14,097 nt of DNA from JAIVJN01 sp036732565 (lineage in GTDB: Bacteria > Acidobacteriota > Vicinamibacteria > Vicinamibacterales > UBA2999), in assembly GCA_036732565.1 (NCBI GenBank), contig DAINCF010000153.1, positions 1-14,097 on the forward strand, read 5' to 3'. Under the pieces are notes generated by a model. It saw nothing but the letters and a program-made list of their open reading frames with translations. It was not told where the DNA came from and did no database searches. Below, piece after piece: positions 1 through 7,900 of the stretch. Position 1 is the first letter of the stretch. The number at the start of each line of letters is the position of its first letter. The translations under genes and the position numbers were made by a program.

Positions 1-477
1 GTGTCGGCAGGCGTTCCCGATGAAATCGTGCGTGTGGCGTTGGAATCCGCGGGCGCCTCGGACCTCGCGTCGTTGCATACGGTACTGGCGCGCGGCTACG
101 ACCAAGGCACCGACCTGTCCGGCGGGCAGTGGCAGCGCGTGGCCCTCGCCCGCGCGTTGTGCGCCGTGCGGCTCGGTGCCGGAGTCGTCATCCTCGACGA
201 GCCGACGGCGCAGCTGGACGTGCGAGGCGAGGCTGAGATCTTCGACCGGCTGCTCGCGGCCACGCGACATTGCACGACCATTTTGATCTCGCATCGCTTC
301 TCCACCGTGCGCCAAGCCGATCGGATCTGCGTGCTCGAGCACGGCCGCGTGATCGAGCTTGGCACGCACGACGAGCTGATGGCCAAGGGCGGTCGGTACC
401 GCACCATGTTCGACCTGCAGGCACAGCGGTTCACCGCGGAAGACGAGGAGGGCACGACCTATGACGTCCTCGGCTGA
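1..477 (+). CDS. ABC exporter ATP-binding/permease subunit, C-terminal fragment (5' truncated by window)
   Basis: This is the last 158 residues of an ABC transporter nucleotide-binding domain. The signature motif LSGGQ (residues 39-43 of the fragment), the Walker B end LDEPT with catalytic Glu67, and the H-loop ISHRFSTV with His98 are all intact. The ending HDELMAKGGRY is typical of exporter-type half-transporters. The Walker A motif and any membrane domain lie upstream of the window, so the GTG at base 1 is only the cut edge and not a credible start. The stop codon overlaps the next gene by 17 nt, and the two tails are very alike (SHRFSTV, ADxIxVL, HDELMAK), so the pair probably arose by duplication and works as a heterodimeric exporter. 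The substrate cannot be read from the sequence. Confidence 0.9.
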   Translation: MSAGVPDEIVRVALESAGASDLASLHTVLARGYDQGTDLSGGQWQRVALARALCAVRLGAGVVILDEPTAQLDVRGEAEIFDRLLAATRHCTTILISHRFSTVRQADRICVLEHGRVIELGTHDELMAKGGRYRTMFDLQAQRFTAEDEEGTTYDVLG

Positions 478-2275
478 CCGAACGCCAGCCGCGCTGAGCG
501 AGCTTCCACCCGCGTTGTCGTCGATGTGGCGGCTCTGCAAACTGGGGTATCGTCACGAGCCCCGGCTGATGCTGACAGCGTTCGTCCTGTCGCAGCTCGC
601 CGCGCTGCCCGACGCGCTGCTCGCCGTGTGGGTGATGGTGCTCGGCAATGGCGTCATCGAGCAGCGGCCCACGCTCGTCTACGTCGGCGCAATCGGCCTC
701 GGCGCGTCGGCGACGCTGACGTGGTTTCTCAGCACCGTCAGCATGCGCGTCCAGCGACGCTTTCGCGACAAGATCACGATTGCGCTGGAGTCACACGTCG
801 CTCGGCTACAGGCGTCGGTAGCGAGCATCGCGCATCACGAGCGCCCCGAATATCTCGATCGCCTGGCCATGCTCCGCGATCAGGTCTTCGTCCTGGATCA
901 CATGTACATGTCGGTGTTCTCGACATGTGGATGGCTGTTGCGTCTCGGCGTGACGATCGCGCTGCTCGCGTCGATTCATCCCGCGTTGATTCTGCTGGCG
1001 GTATTCGCCATCCCGACGGTGCTGACCTCGACATGGCGACCTGCCGTCGAACGGACCGCGCAGGAGCGCGGCGCGCAACCCAATCGTCTGGCGCGGCACT
1101 TGTTCACGCTCGCGACGACACCGCCGCCGGGGAAGGAACTGCGCGTCACCGGCATCGCCGAACGACTGATGGCCGATCGCCGAGCGGCCTGGGAGCTTGG
1201 CAACCAGCCGATCGCCGCGGCGCGATGGAGCACGGCGATGTGGCACACGCTGGCCTGGGCCGTCTTCGGCGGTGCCTACGTCGGCGCGATCGTGTTCGTT
1301 TCATCCGTGCTCGCCGCTCCCGCCGCCGACGTGCTGCTCGTGCTTGCCGCGGGCTCGCGTCTCTCGGCCTATGTCGGCGCCACCGTGGCTGAGGTCGGAT
1401 TCCTTCGCGGCTTCTGGATGGACGGGTCCCGGCGTCTGGCGTGGCTGGAAGACTACGCGGCCTCGTTCTCCGCAACCGCGGATCTCGCGGCACCGGACAC
1501 CCTCCGGCGCGGCATTCGGCTCGATCGCGTGTCGTTCGCCTACCCAGGCACGTCCCGGCTCGTCCTCGACGCGGTGTCGCTGTCCCTGCCCGCCGGCGCC
1601 GTTGTTGCCCTCGTCGGCGAGAACGGCGCCGGCAAGACGACGCTCGTCAAGCTGCTCACGAAGATGTACGAGCCCGCTTCGGGTGCGATCTTCGTCGACG
1701 ACACGCCACTCGCGCGGGTGCCCGCGGATCAGTGGCGCGCGCGTGTGGCCGGCGCCTTCCAGGATTTCTTCCGCTTCGAGTTCCGCGCCGCGCACACGGT
1801 TGGTCTCGGCGACGTGCCACGGGTCGACGATGAGCGGGCGGTCGTGACTGCGGTCGACCGCGCCGGCGCGAGCGACGTCATCACCCGTTTGCCCTTCGGC
1901 CTCGCCACCCAATTGGGTCCGACGTGGCCCGAAGGCGTCGACGTATCGTTCGGTCAGTGGCAGAAGCTCGCGCTCGCGCGCGGGTTCATGCGCGATCGTC
2001 CGCTGCTGCTGGTCCTCGACGAGCCGACCGCCGCGCTCGACGCCGAGACCGAGCATGCGCTGTTCGAGCGCTACGCGGCGGCCGCTCGCGACGATCGCGC
2101 CGACGGCAGCATCACCATCCTCGTCTCGCATCGCTTCTCCACCGTACGCATGGCCGATCTCATCATCGTCCTCGACGGCGCCCGGCTGGTGGAGATGGGA
2201 TCACACGACGAACTGATGGCCAAGCGCGGCCAATACGCCGAGCTCTACGGCATTCAAGCCGCGGCGTATCGATGA
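461..2275 (+). CDS. ABC transporter permease/ATP-binding half-transporter with degenerate signature (VSFGQ)
   Basis: This is a complete 604-residue exporter-type half-transporter in the inner membrane. The N-terminal ~330 residues hold about five or six hydrophobic segments (around 50-100, 160-200 and 255-310). The C-terminal ATPase domain has Walker A GENGAGKTT (386-394), a Q-loop (AFQDFF), Walker B LVLDEPT with Glu521, and the H-loop SHRFSTV with His557. The signature motif reads VSFGQ (495-499) where LSGGQ is usual, while the partner encoded just upstream keeps LSGGQ. Unequal sites are known in heterodimeric exporters, so one composite ATP site may be slow; VSFGQ may equally be normal for this subfamily. 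The ATG is supported by a strong GAGGAGG at 445-451, nine bases upstream. It overlaps the previous gene, so translation is probably coupled. The substrate is unknown. Confidence 0.93.
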   Translation: MTSSADRTPAALSELPPALSSMWRLCKLGYRHEPRLMLTAFVLSQLAALPDALLAVWVMVLGNGVIEQRPTLVYVGAIGLGASATLTWFLSTVSMRVQRRFRDKITIALESHVARLQASVASIAHHERPEYLDRLAMLRDQVFVLDHMYMSVFSTCGWLLRLGVTIALLASIHPALILLAVFAIPTVLTSTWRPAVERTAQERGAQPNRLARHLFTLATTPPPGKELRVTGIAERLMADRRAAWELGNQPIAAARWSTAMWHTLAWAVFGGAYVGAIVFVSSVLAAPAADVLLVLAAGSRLSAYVGATVAEVGFLRGFWMDGSRRLAWLEDYAASFSATADLAAPDTLRRGIRLDRVSFAYPGTSRLVLDAVSLSLPAGAVVALVGENGAGKTTLVKLLTKMYEPASGAIFVDDTPLARVPADQWRARVAGAFQDFFRFEFRAAHTVGLGDVPRVDDERAVVTAVDRAGASDVITRLPFGLATQLGPTWPEGVDVSFGQWQKLALARGFMRDRPLLLVLDEPTAALDAETEHALFERYAAAARDDRADGSITILVSHRFSTVRMADLIIVLDGARLVEMGSHDELMAKRGQYAELYGIQAAAYR

Positions 2276-2287
2276 TGGATGATGCAG

Positions 2288-2314
2288 GTAGGGCGGTTCG
2301 CGAACCGCCCCTAC
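2288..2314. repeat. REP-type palindrome, copy 1 (convergent junction)
   Basis: This is a 27-bp near-perfect palindrome that begins GTAGGGCGGTTCG and ends with CGAACCGCCCCTAC; one G is missing from the left arm. It begins 13 nt after the ABC gene stop. The centre is TTCGCGAA, while the other copies have CTCGCGAG, so both arms changed together and base pairing is kept. It may act as a 3' hairpin or terminator for the ABC transcript, although no T-run follows. Confidence 0.85.
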
Positions 2315-2327
2315 GAATTCAAGAGCG

Positions 2328-2348
2328 GCTGCTGCGTTAGATAGCAGC
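2328..2348. repeat. Small inverted repeat between the two REP palindromes
   Basis: GCTGCT (2328-2333) and AGCAGC (2343-2348) form a perfect 6-bp stem around a 9-nt loop. It sits in the 34-bp spacer between two REP palindromes, so the junction could fold into three successive hairpins, like the BIME arrangement known from enterobacterial REPs. The function is inferred. Confidence 0.45.
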
Positions 2349-2375
2349 GTAGGGGCGGCTCGCGAGCCGCCCTAC
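2349..2375. repeat. REP-type palindrome, copy 2 (overlaps the stop codon of the FAD enzyme gene)
   Basis: The palindrome starts GTAGGGGCGGCTCG and ends with the reverse complement less one base (CGAGCCGCCCTAC). Its last bases CTA (2372-2374) are, on the minus strand, the TAG stop codon of the FAD oxidoreductase gene. The repeat therefore supplies the stop of that gene. Confidence 0.88.
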
Positions 2376-3469
2376 ACGTTCTGACCCAGAAACCAGCTCT
2401 CGACGACGACGCGGCGCGCGAACCACGGCCGGCCGACCAGCCACCGTGCGAGGCGCGTCTTCAGCCCGTTTGGCAGCAGACGCGTCAGCCGGCTCTCGGC
2501 TCGTGGATGCTGCGCCTCCAGCCGCTCCGCGTACGCGGACAACCGGGCCGCGTCGTAACGGCCGCCGACTTCAGTGATTGTCTCCGCTGCCATCAGCGCG
2601 GATTCGATGGCTGGCCGAATACCTTCTCCGCTGTAGGCGTACGCCAACCCTGCCGCGTCGCCGATCAGCATGACGCCCTCGTCGACGAGCCGACGCCCGC
2701 TGGAGGGCCGGACCAGATACGCGTGCCCTTTCCATCGAATGCGGTCAGGGAGCGGCAGCGCCGCCGGCGCCACGTGCGCTGCGACGAACGCCTCGGTGTG
2801 CGCGTGCAACCGCTGCCGATCCTCGCGGCCGAGACCGATGTTGAGCACGTGCTCTTTCCGGAAGATCCACGCGTAGCCGCGGACATCGTCGCAGAAGAAC
2901 AGTTCCGGCACGCCGGGCGCGACCGGACACGCCTGTGCCTCCTCGGGCGTCATCGCGATTTCGATCTCCTGCGCCGCCACGATGCTTTCGTCACGATGTG
3001 TGGCGCCAAGATGCTGGGCGATGGGACAAAAATGGCCGCCCGCACCGACGATCAGCGGCGTGGCGATCTCGCCGTTCACGAGCCAGTCGGCGCCGCGACG
3101 CTCGAGGCTGGTGACCGCGGTGCCATCCATGACGCGCGCGCCAGATCGCTTCAATAAGTAGTCATCGAACTCCCGGCGGCAAATGCCGAAGCTCACGGGC
3201 TCGGCGTAGGTCGTCTCGACGGCTTCGCCGCTCATCACCCGAGTACGGAACCTGTGGATCGGTTGGAACACGCGCCCTTGGCGGTAGTCGCCGATCGAGA
3301 GATCCAGCGCCTCGATCACCCGCGGCGTGATCCAACCGGCACACGGCTTGTCTCTGGGGAACGTGGCGCGATCGATGACCAGGACATCGAGGCCCGCGCG
3401 ACGCAACTGCCACGCGCACGTGGATCCGGCCGGCCCCCCGCCGACGACGAGGACGTCGCATGTAGACAT
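2372..3469 (-). CDS. FAD-dependent oxidoreductase, geranylgeranyl reductase family
   Basis: This is a 365-residue flavoprotein. The N-terminal dinucleotide-binding motif is VVGGGPAGS (GGGPAG at 10-15), followed by an acidic residue ending the second strand (VIDRA) and by KPCAG (41-45), a hallmark of the geranylgeranyl reductase group. The second FAD motif, GDAAG, is at 270-274 and is followed by SGEGIRPAIESA. YAWIFRK (199-205) resembles the family's YxWxFPK motif, with Arg in place of Pro. Family members reduce isoprenoid chains of archaeal lipids, chlorophyll or menaquinone. Here the gene lies 24 nt after a lipid-modifying methyltransferase gene, so a lipid or quinone alkene is the likely substrate; that is inference. 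The ATG is preceded by AAAGAGG, 9 nt upstream. The stop codon lies inside a REP palindrome, so the native C-terminus may have been altered. Confidence 0.88.
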   Translation of the reverse strand: MSTCDVLVVGGGPAGSTCAWQLRRAGLDVLVIDRATFPRDKPCAGWITPRVIEALDLSIGDYRQGRVFQPIHRFRTRVMSGEAVETTYAEPVSFGICRREFDDYLLKRSGARVMDGTAVTSLERRGADWLVNGEIATPLIVGAGGHFCPIAQHLGATHRDESIVAAQEIEIAMTPEEAQACPVAPGVPELFFCDDVRGYAWIFRKEHVLNIGLGREDRQRLHAHTEAFVAAHVAPAALPLPDRIRWKGHAYLVRPSSGRRLVDEGVMLIGDAAGLAYAYSGEGIRPAIESALMAAETITEVGGRYDAARLSAYAERLEAQHPRAESRLTRLLPNGLKTRLARWLVGRPWFARRVVVESWFLGQNV

Positions 3470-3493
3470 CTTCTAAGGCCTCTTTGCCAGCTA

Positions 3494-4732
3494 TCACGAC
3501 GCGACCTGTCGATGGCGATCGCGCGCGCAGACCAGGTCCTCCGAGGCATTCCGCGCGAACAGCACCTGGAACAACTGCATGGTGCCGGTCTCGAATCCCG
3601 CCTGTGAGCCGGCCAGGTAGAGCCGCCACGCCGAGACGAACGACGGCGCGTAGGTCTGTGCAATCTCCGCGGCCGCGTCGTCGAATCGTTGCCGCCAGTG
3701 CCAGAGCGTCGTGGCGTAGTGCGATCGGAGATTCTCGACGTCGATGATGGCCAGCCCCGGGTGCTCGAGCACACCGCGCGCGGCCTCACCAAGCGTTGGC
3801 GGTCGGGCACCTGGAAAGATGCGGCGATCGATCCATGCGCTCAGCGGTTGTGACACATTGCGACCGATGAAGTGCAGCAGCCCACGTCCCCGCCGCCGGT
3901 CGAGCACGCGATCCACCATCGTGCCCAGTGACGGGTAATTCTCCAGCCCCACGTGCTCGAGCATCCCGATGGAGACGAACACGTCGTATGCCCCCTCGAT
4001 CCCGCGATAGTCGTCCTCGACGAACTCGACGCGATCGGCCAGGCCCCGCTCCTCCGCGCGGTCGCGGGCATAGCGAATCTGCTCGGACGAGATGTTGTAG
4101 GCGCGAACCGTGACGCCGTGACGTTCGGCCATGTGCAGGGCAAGCGCACCCCATCCACATCCGGCCTCGACGACGCGATCGCCGGGGCGCAGGCCGAGCT
4201 TGCGGCACACGTGCTCCATCTTGGCGACCTGCGCCTCTTCCAGCGTCAGGTTGGGCGTCGGGAAATACGCACAGGTGTACACCATCTCGCGATCGAGCCA
4301 GCGGCGATAGAAGTCGTTGCCGAGATCGTAGTGATGGTGAATGCGGCGCGCCGCGCGGCGGCGCGTGTTCGACAACCGCGCGTACCAGCGCCGGGTCGAC
4401 TGAAAGCGTGGCGTACGGTAGATCGCCTTGAGCAGCTCGACGAGATCGCCGCGCACGTCGATCCGTCCGGCGCTCCAGCCGTCACCAAACGCCATCTCCG
4501 GGTTCCACATCAGCTTGAGGAGCGTGGGCCGATCGGCGATGGTGACCGTCGCCACCGCATGGCCGATGTCCGGGCCGACCGCGGAGCCGTCCCACAGCTC
4601 GACGCGGATCGCGGCGCCGTCGAGCAGCCGGCCGATCCACTCGAGCACGAACCGATCGAATCGTTCCGCCGTGGGTGGGGGCGGCCCGATTATCCCAACC
4701 GACGCCTGCTCTCGCGACCTGAGCTTCGCCAT
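3494..4732 (-). CDS. Cyclopropane-fatty-acyl-phospholipid synthase family methyltransferase
   Basis: This is a 412-residue SAM-dependent enzyme of the CFA synthase/mycolic acid methyltransferase family, which modifies double bonds of phospholipid acyl chains at the membrane. The family block HYDLGNDFY (134-142) leads to YTCAYF with Cys154. The AdoMet loop is EAGCGWG (189-195). SIGMLEHVG carries Glu259, LLHFIG carries His287 and Ile289, and HYATTLWHW carries Tyr339. From memory of the E. coli enzyme these match its bicarbonate and active-site residues Cys139, Glu239, His266, Ile268 and Tyr317, so the protein should be active. The C-terminal MQLFQVLFAR block is also typical. AGAGG lies 7 nt before the ATG. 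It is the first gene of a two-gene operon with the FAD reductase. The product could be a cyclopropane, methyl or methylene lipid; the sequence alone does not decide. Confidence 0.92.
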   Translation of the reverse strand: MAKLRSREQASVGIIGPPPPTAERFDRFVLEWIGRLLDGAAIRVELWDGSAVGPDIGHAVATVTIADRPTLLKLMWNPEMAFGDGWSAGRIDVRGDLVELLKAIYRTPRFQSTRRWYARLSNTRRRAARRIHHHYDLGNDFYRRWLDREMVYTCAYFPTPNLTLEEAQVAKMEHVCRKLGLRPGDRVVEAGCGWGALALHMAERHGVTVRAYNISSEQIRYARDRAEERGLADRVEFVEDDYRGIEGAYDVFVSIGMLEHVGLENYPSLGTMVDRVLDRRRGRGLLHFIGRNVSQPLSAWIDRRIFPGARPPTLGEAARGVLEHPGLAIIDVENLRSHYATTLWHWRQRFDDAAAEIAQTYAPSFVSAWRLYLAGSQAGFETGTMQLFQVLFARNASEDLVCARDRHRQVAS

Positions 4733-4799
4733 CGTCTGGCCTCTAGTGGAGCGTATCGAGGACCACTACCATCAACCGAGAGCTCGGGGACCAGTTTCC

Positions 4800-4822
4800 G
4801 GGCCGCTCCTACGTAACGGCCC
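4800..4822. repeat. Palindromic repeat, second family, copy 1
   Basis: A 23-bp imperfect palindrome with outer arms GGGCCG and CGGCCC and centre CCTACG. It matches 19 of 23 bases of the reverse complement of the element at 10066-10088. Two of the four differences, at paired positions 3 and 21, swap C-G for G-C and so keep pairing. It differs from the GTAG-ended REP family, and both copies lie upstream of genes, not at gene 3' ends. Confidence 0.55.
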
Positions 4823-4912
4823 AGTTGTGATTTCGACGGTAACTAGACGTCGTTCAAGCCCCGCCCGTGGCGGAGCAAAGCTAACGCTGCCATTATCCTC
4901 ATAGCAAGACTT

Positions 4913-4936
4913 GGACCGTGCATGCAAGTGCGGTCC
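4913..4936. promoter_or_regulatory. Inverted repeat, possible operator upstream of the tricorn gene
   Basis: Perfect 6-bp arms GGACCG (4913-4918) and CGGTCC (4931-4936) are separated by 12 bp. The right arm ends 12 bp before the candidate -10 TAGAAT (4949-4954), so a bound dimer would cover the -35 area. This is inferred from position only, and such short arms can arise by chance in GC-rich DNA. Confidence 0.3.
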
Positions 4937-4948
4937 GTTCCCTTCGGG

Positions 4949-4954
4949 TAGAAT
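4949..4954 (+). promoter_or_regulatory. Candidate -10 box (TAGAAT) of the tricorn protease gene
   Basis: TAGAAT matches 5 of 6 bases of the sigma70 -10 consensus and stands out in GC-rich DNA 42 bp before the start codon. No good -35 is found at 16-18 bp spacing, so the call is tentative. Confidence 0.3.
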
Positions 4955-4996
4955 CGCCATCCTCTGTCGGTCCCCGATCACTCGAGAGAGGCTGCC

Positions 4997-7900
4997 ATGC
5001 TCCGCAACACTGTCCTATCGGTTGCGCTGGTGCTCGCCACGCTCGGCGCGCGTCCAGAGGCAAACGTCCGCGATACGCGTCTCCTCCATCAGCCCGCCAC
5101 CAGCGGCACCCACGTCGCCTTCGTCTATGCCGACGACCTCTGGGTCGCACGCATCGATGGCTCCGACGTCCGGCGGCTGACGACAGACGATGGGCTGGAG
5201 TCGAGCCCGGCGTTCTCGCCAGACGGCGCCCTGATTGCCTTCAGTGCGCAGTACGAAGGGAACACAGATGTGTACGTCGTTGCCGTCGGCGGCGGCGTGC
5301 CCACGCGGTTGACCTGGCACCCTGGCCAAGACGAGGTCCAGGGCTTCACACCCGATGGGAAGCGCGTGCTGTTCACGTCGGCGCGCACGGTGTTCACCAA
5401 TCGCTTCTTGCAGCTCTTCACCGTGTCACTGGACGGCGGCATGCCCGATGCGCTGCCGATTCCCAATGCCGCCAGCGGAGCGTACTCCGCCGATGGCCGG
5501 CGCATCGCCTACAACCCACTCGGGCCCCGATTCGAGCAGTGGAAGCAATATCGCGGCGGCACCGTCTCGCGCGTCTGGATCTACGACACCTCGACACAAG
5601 CCATCGAGAAGGTCCCACAGCCTTCGGCGCGGGCGAACGACGTCGATGCCATGTGGATCGACGGCACGGTCTACTTCCGATCCGATCGGAACGGCGAGTT
5701 CAACCTCTTCTCCTTCGATCCGCGCGCGAATCAGGTGAAGCAGCTGACCCATCACGACGACTTCCCCGTCCTGAACGCGGCCGCGGGCGGCGGCAAGGTC
5801 GTCTACGAACAGGCCGGCTATCTGCATCTGCTGGATCCCAAGACGAACGCCGCACAACGCATGACCATCGGCGTACCTGCCGACCTGCGCGAGACGCGGC
5901 AGCGTTTCGTCAAGGGCGCCAACTGGATCCGCAACGCGGCGCTCTCGCCGACCGGCGCGCGGGCCGCATTCGAGTTCCGCGGCGAGATCGTCACCGTGCC
6001 CGCCGAGAAGGGCGATCCGCGCAACCTCACCAATTCGACGGGCGCGCACGACCGATCGCCCGCATGGTCGCCTGATGGGACGCGGGTGGCATTCTTCTCC
6101 GACGCATCGGGTGAGTACCAGCTCCACATCGCGTCGCAGGACGGCAAGAGTGACGTCTCGACGGTTCGCTTGAACGGCGCGGGCTTCTACTCCGAGCTCC
6201 AGTGGTCGCCGGACAGCAAGCAGCTCGCGTACATGGACAACTCGCAAGCGCTCTTCGTCCTCGATCTCGCGAGCGGCGCGTCAACCAAGGTGGCCGCGGC
6301 CAAAGTCTACGGTCCCGTCAGTTCCGTCACGTTCGGTTGGTCGCCGGACTCCCGATGGCTGGCGTACACCGCGAACACCCACGCGCTGGCCATGACCTTG
6401 TCCGTGTACTCCATCGATCAGAAGAAGTCGTTCCCCATCAGCGACGGGCTCGCCGAAGTGAGCGAGCCGGTGTTCGATCGCAGCGGCAAGTACCTCTATC
6501 TGTTCGGCTCCACCGACGCGGGACCGGTGCTCGATTGGTTCGCGCAATCGACGCAGGACAACCGTCGCACGCGTAGTCTCTACCTCGTCGTGCTGAGAAA
6601 CGACCTGCCGTCGCCGTTGATGAAGGAGAGCGACGAGGAGAAGGCGAAGCCCGTCGAGAGCGAGCAGAAGACGAGCCCCGAGCCAAAGCCCAGCACCGAG
6701 CCGGTGCGCATCGATCTCGAGGGCATTCACAACCGTATTCTCGACATACCGGCGCCGGCGGGCGATCTCAGCAACCTTCAGGCAGGCGAAGCCGGACAGC
6801 TGTACTACCTGCGGGCGAGCGCCGAGCCCCAGCCGGCACCTGGCCCACCAGCGCAGGAGCTGCATCGATTCGACCTGGGCAAGCGCAAAGACGAGGCGAT
6901 CCTGGAGCGAGTGCGAGACTACCGGATCTCCGCTGACGCCAAGAAGCTGCTCTATTCATCCGGCGACGAGTGGTCCATCGTCGCCTTGCAGGCCGGACAG
7001 AAGGTCAACGCCGGGGAAGGGCGATTGGCCATCTCGGCCATCGACGTCAAAATCGATCCCAGCGCCGAGTGGGCGCAGATCTTCGCCGAAGCGTGGCGCA
7101 TCAACCGCGACTACTTCTACGCTCCGAACATGCATGGCGTCGACTGGCCGGCGATGCGCGCCAAGTACGCGGCCCTCTTGCCGGACGTTGCCGTGCGGAG
7201 CGACCTCAATCGTGTGATCCAATGGATGTGCAGCGAGCTGTCCGTGGGTCACCACCGCGGCAGCGGCGGCGACCGGCTCGAGACCGCCAAGACCGTCCCC
7301 GGCGGCCTGCTCGGGGCCGACTACGCCGTCGAGAACGGTCGCTATCGCTTCAAGAAGGTGTACGGCGGGCTCAACTGGAATCCGCAGCTGCGCTCGCCGC
7401 TGACCGAGCCTGGCGTGAACGTCAGGGCCGGCGAGTACTTGATTGCGGTGCGGGGACAGGACGTTCGGCCGCCCGCAAATCTGTTCAGCTTCTTCGAGAA
7501 CACGGCAGGCAAGATCACCGAGATCACGGTCGCGCCCAACGCGGACGGGAGCGGCGCGCGTACCGTGCCGGTCGTGCCGGTCGAGAACGAAGCCACGTTG
7601 AGAAACCGCGACTGGGTCGAAGGCAATCTGCGCAAGGTCGACGCCGCCACCAACGGCCGCATCGCGTACGTCTACGTCCCCAACACCGCGCAGCCGGGCT
7701 ACGACTACTTCAAGCGCTATTTCTATCCGCAATCACACAAGGACGCCGTCATCGTCGACGAGCGCTTCAACGGCGGCGGACAAGTGGCCGACTACTACAT
7801 CGATCTGCTGCGCCGGCCGCTCATCAGCTATTGGGCGATGCGGTACGGTGAGGATCTCAAGACGCCGACGGCCTCCATTCAAGGGCCAAAGGTCATGCTC

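Larger units (their letters stand above)
4733..4996. promoter_or_regulatory. Divergent intergenic control region (lipid operon / tricorn protease)
   Basis: This is a 264-bp gap between the divergent starts of the methyltransferase (-) and the tricorn protease (+), and it should carry both promoters. It holds a 23-bp palindrome (4800-4822) and a GGACCG/CGGTCC inverted repeat (4913-4936). A TAGAAT at 4949-4954 could be the -10 of the protease promoter, and GATAAT on the minus strand (4892-4897) could be that of the lipid operon. I see no convincing -35 for either. AGAGAGG (4985-4991) is the protease ribosome-binding site. Confidence 0.5.

Noticed and set aside
1..3. GTG at base 1 as a real start of the first ABC gene
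   Set aside because: The frame is open at the window edge and the protein lacks Walker A and the membrane domain, so it is a fragment.
1301..2131. Long antisense frame (276 codons) inside the second ABC gene, and similar ones in the kinase, FAD and tricorn genes
   Set aside because: These are shadows expected in GC-rich coding DNA; the sense frames have full motif sets.
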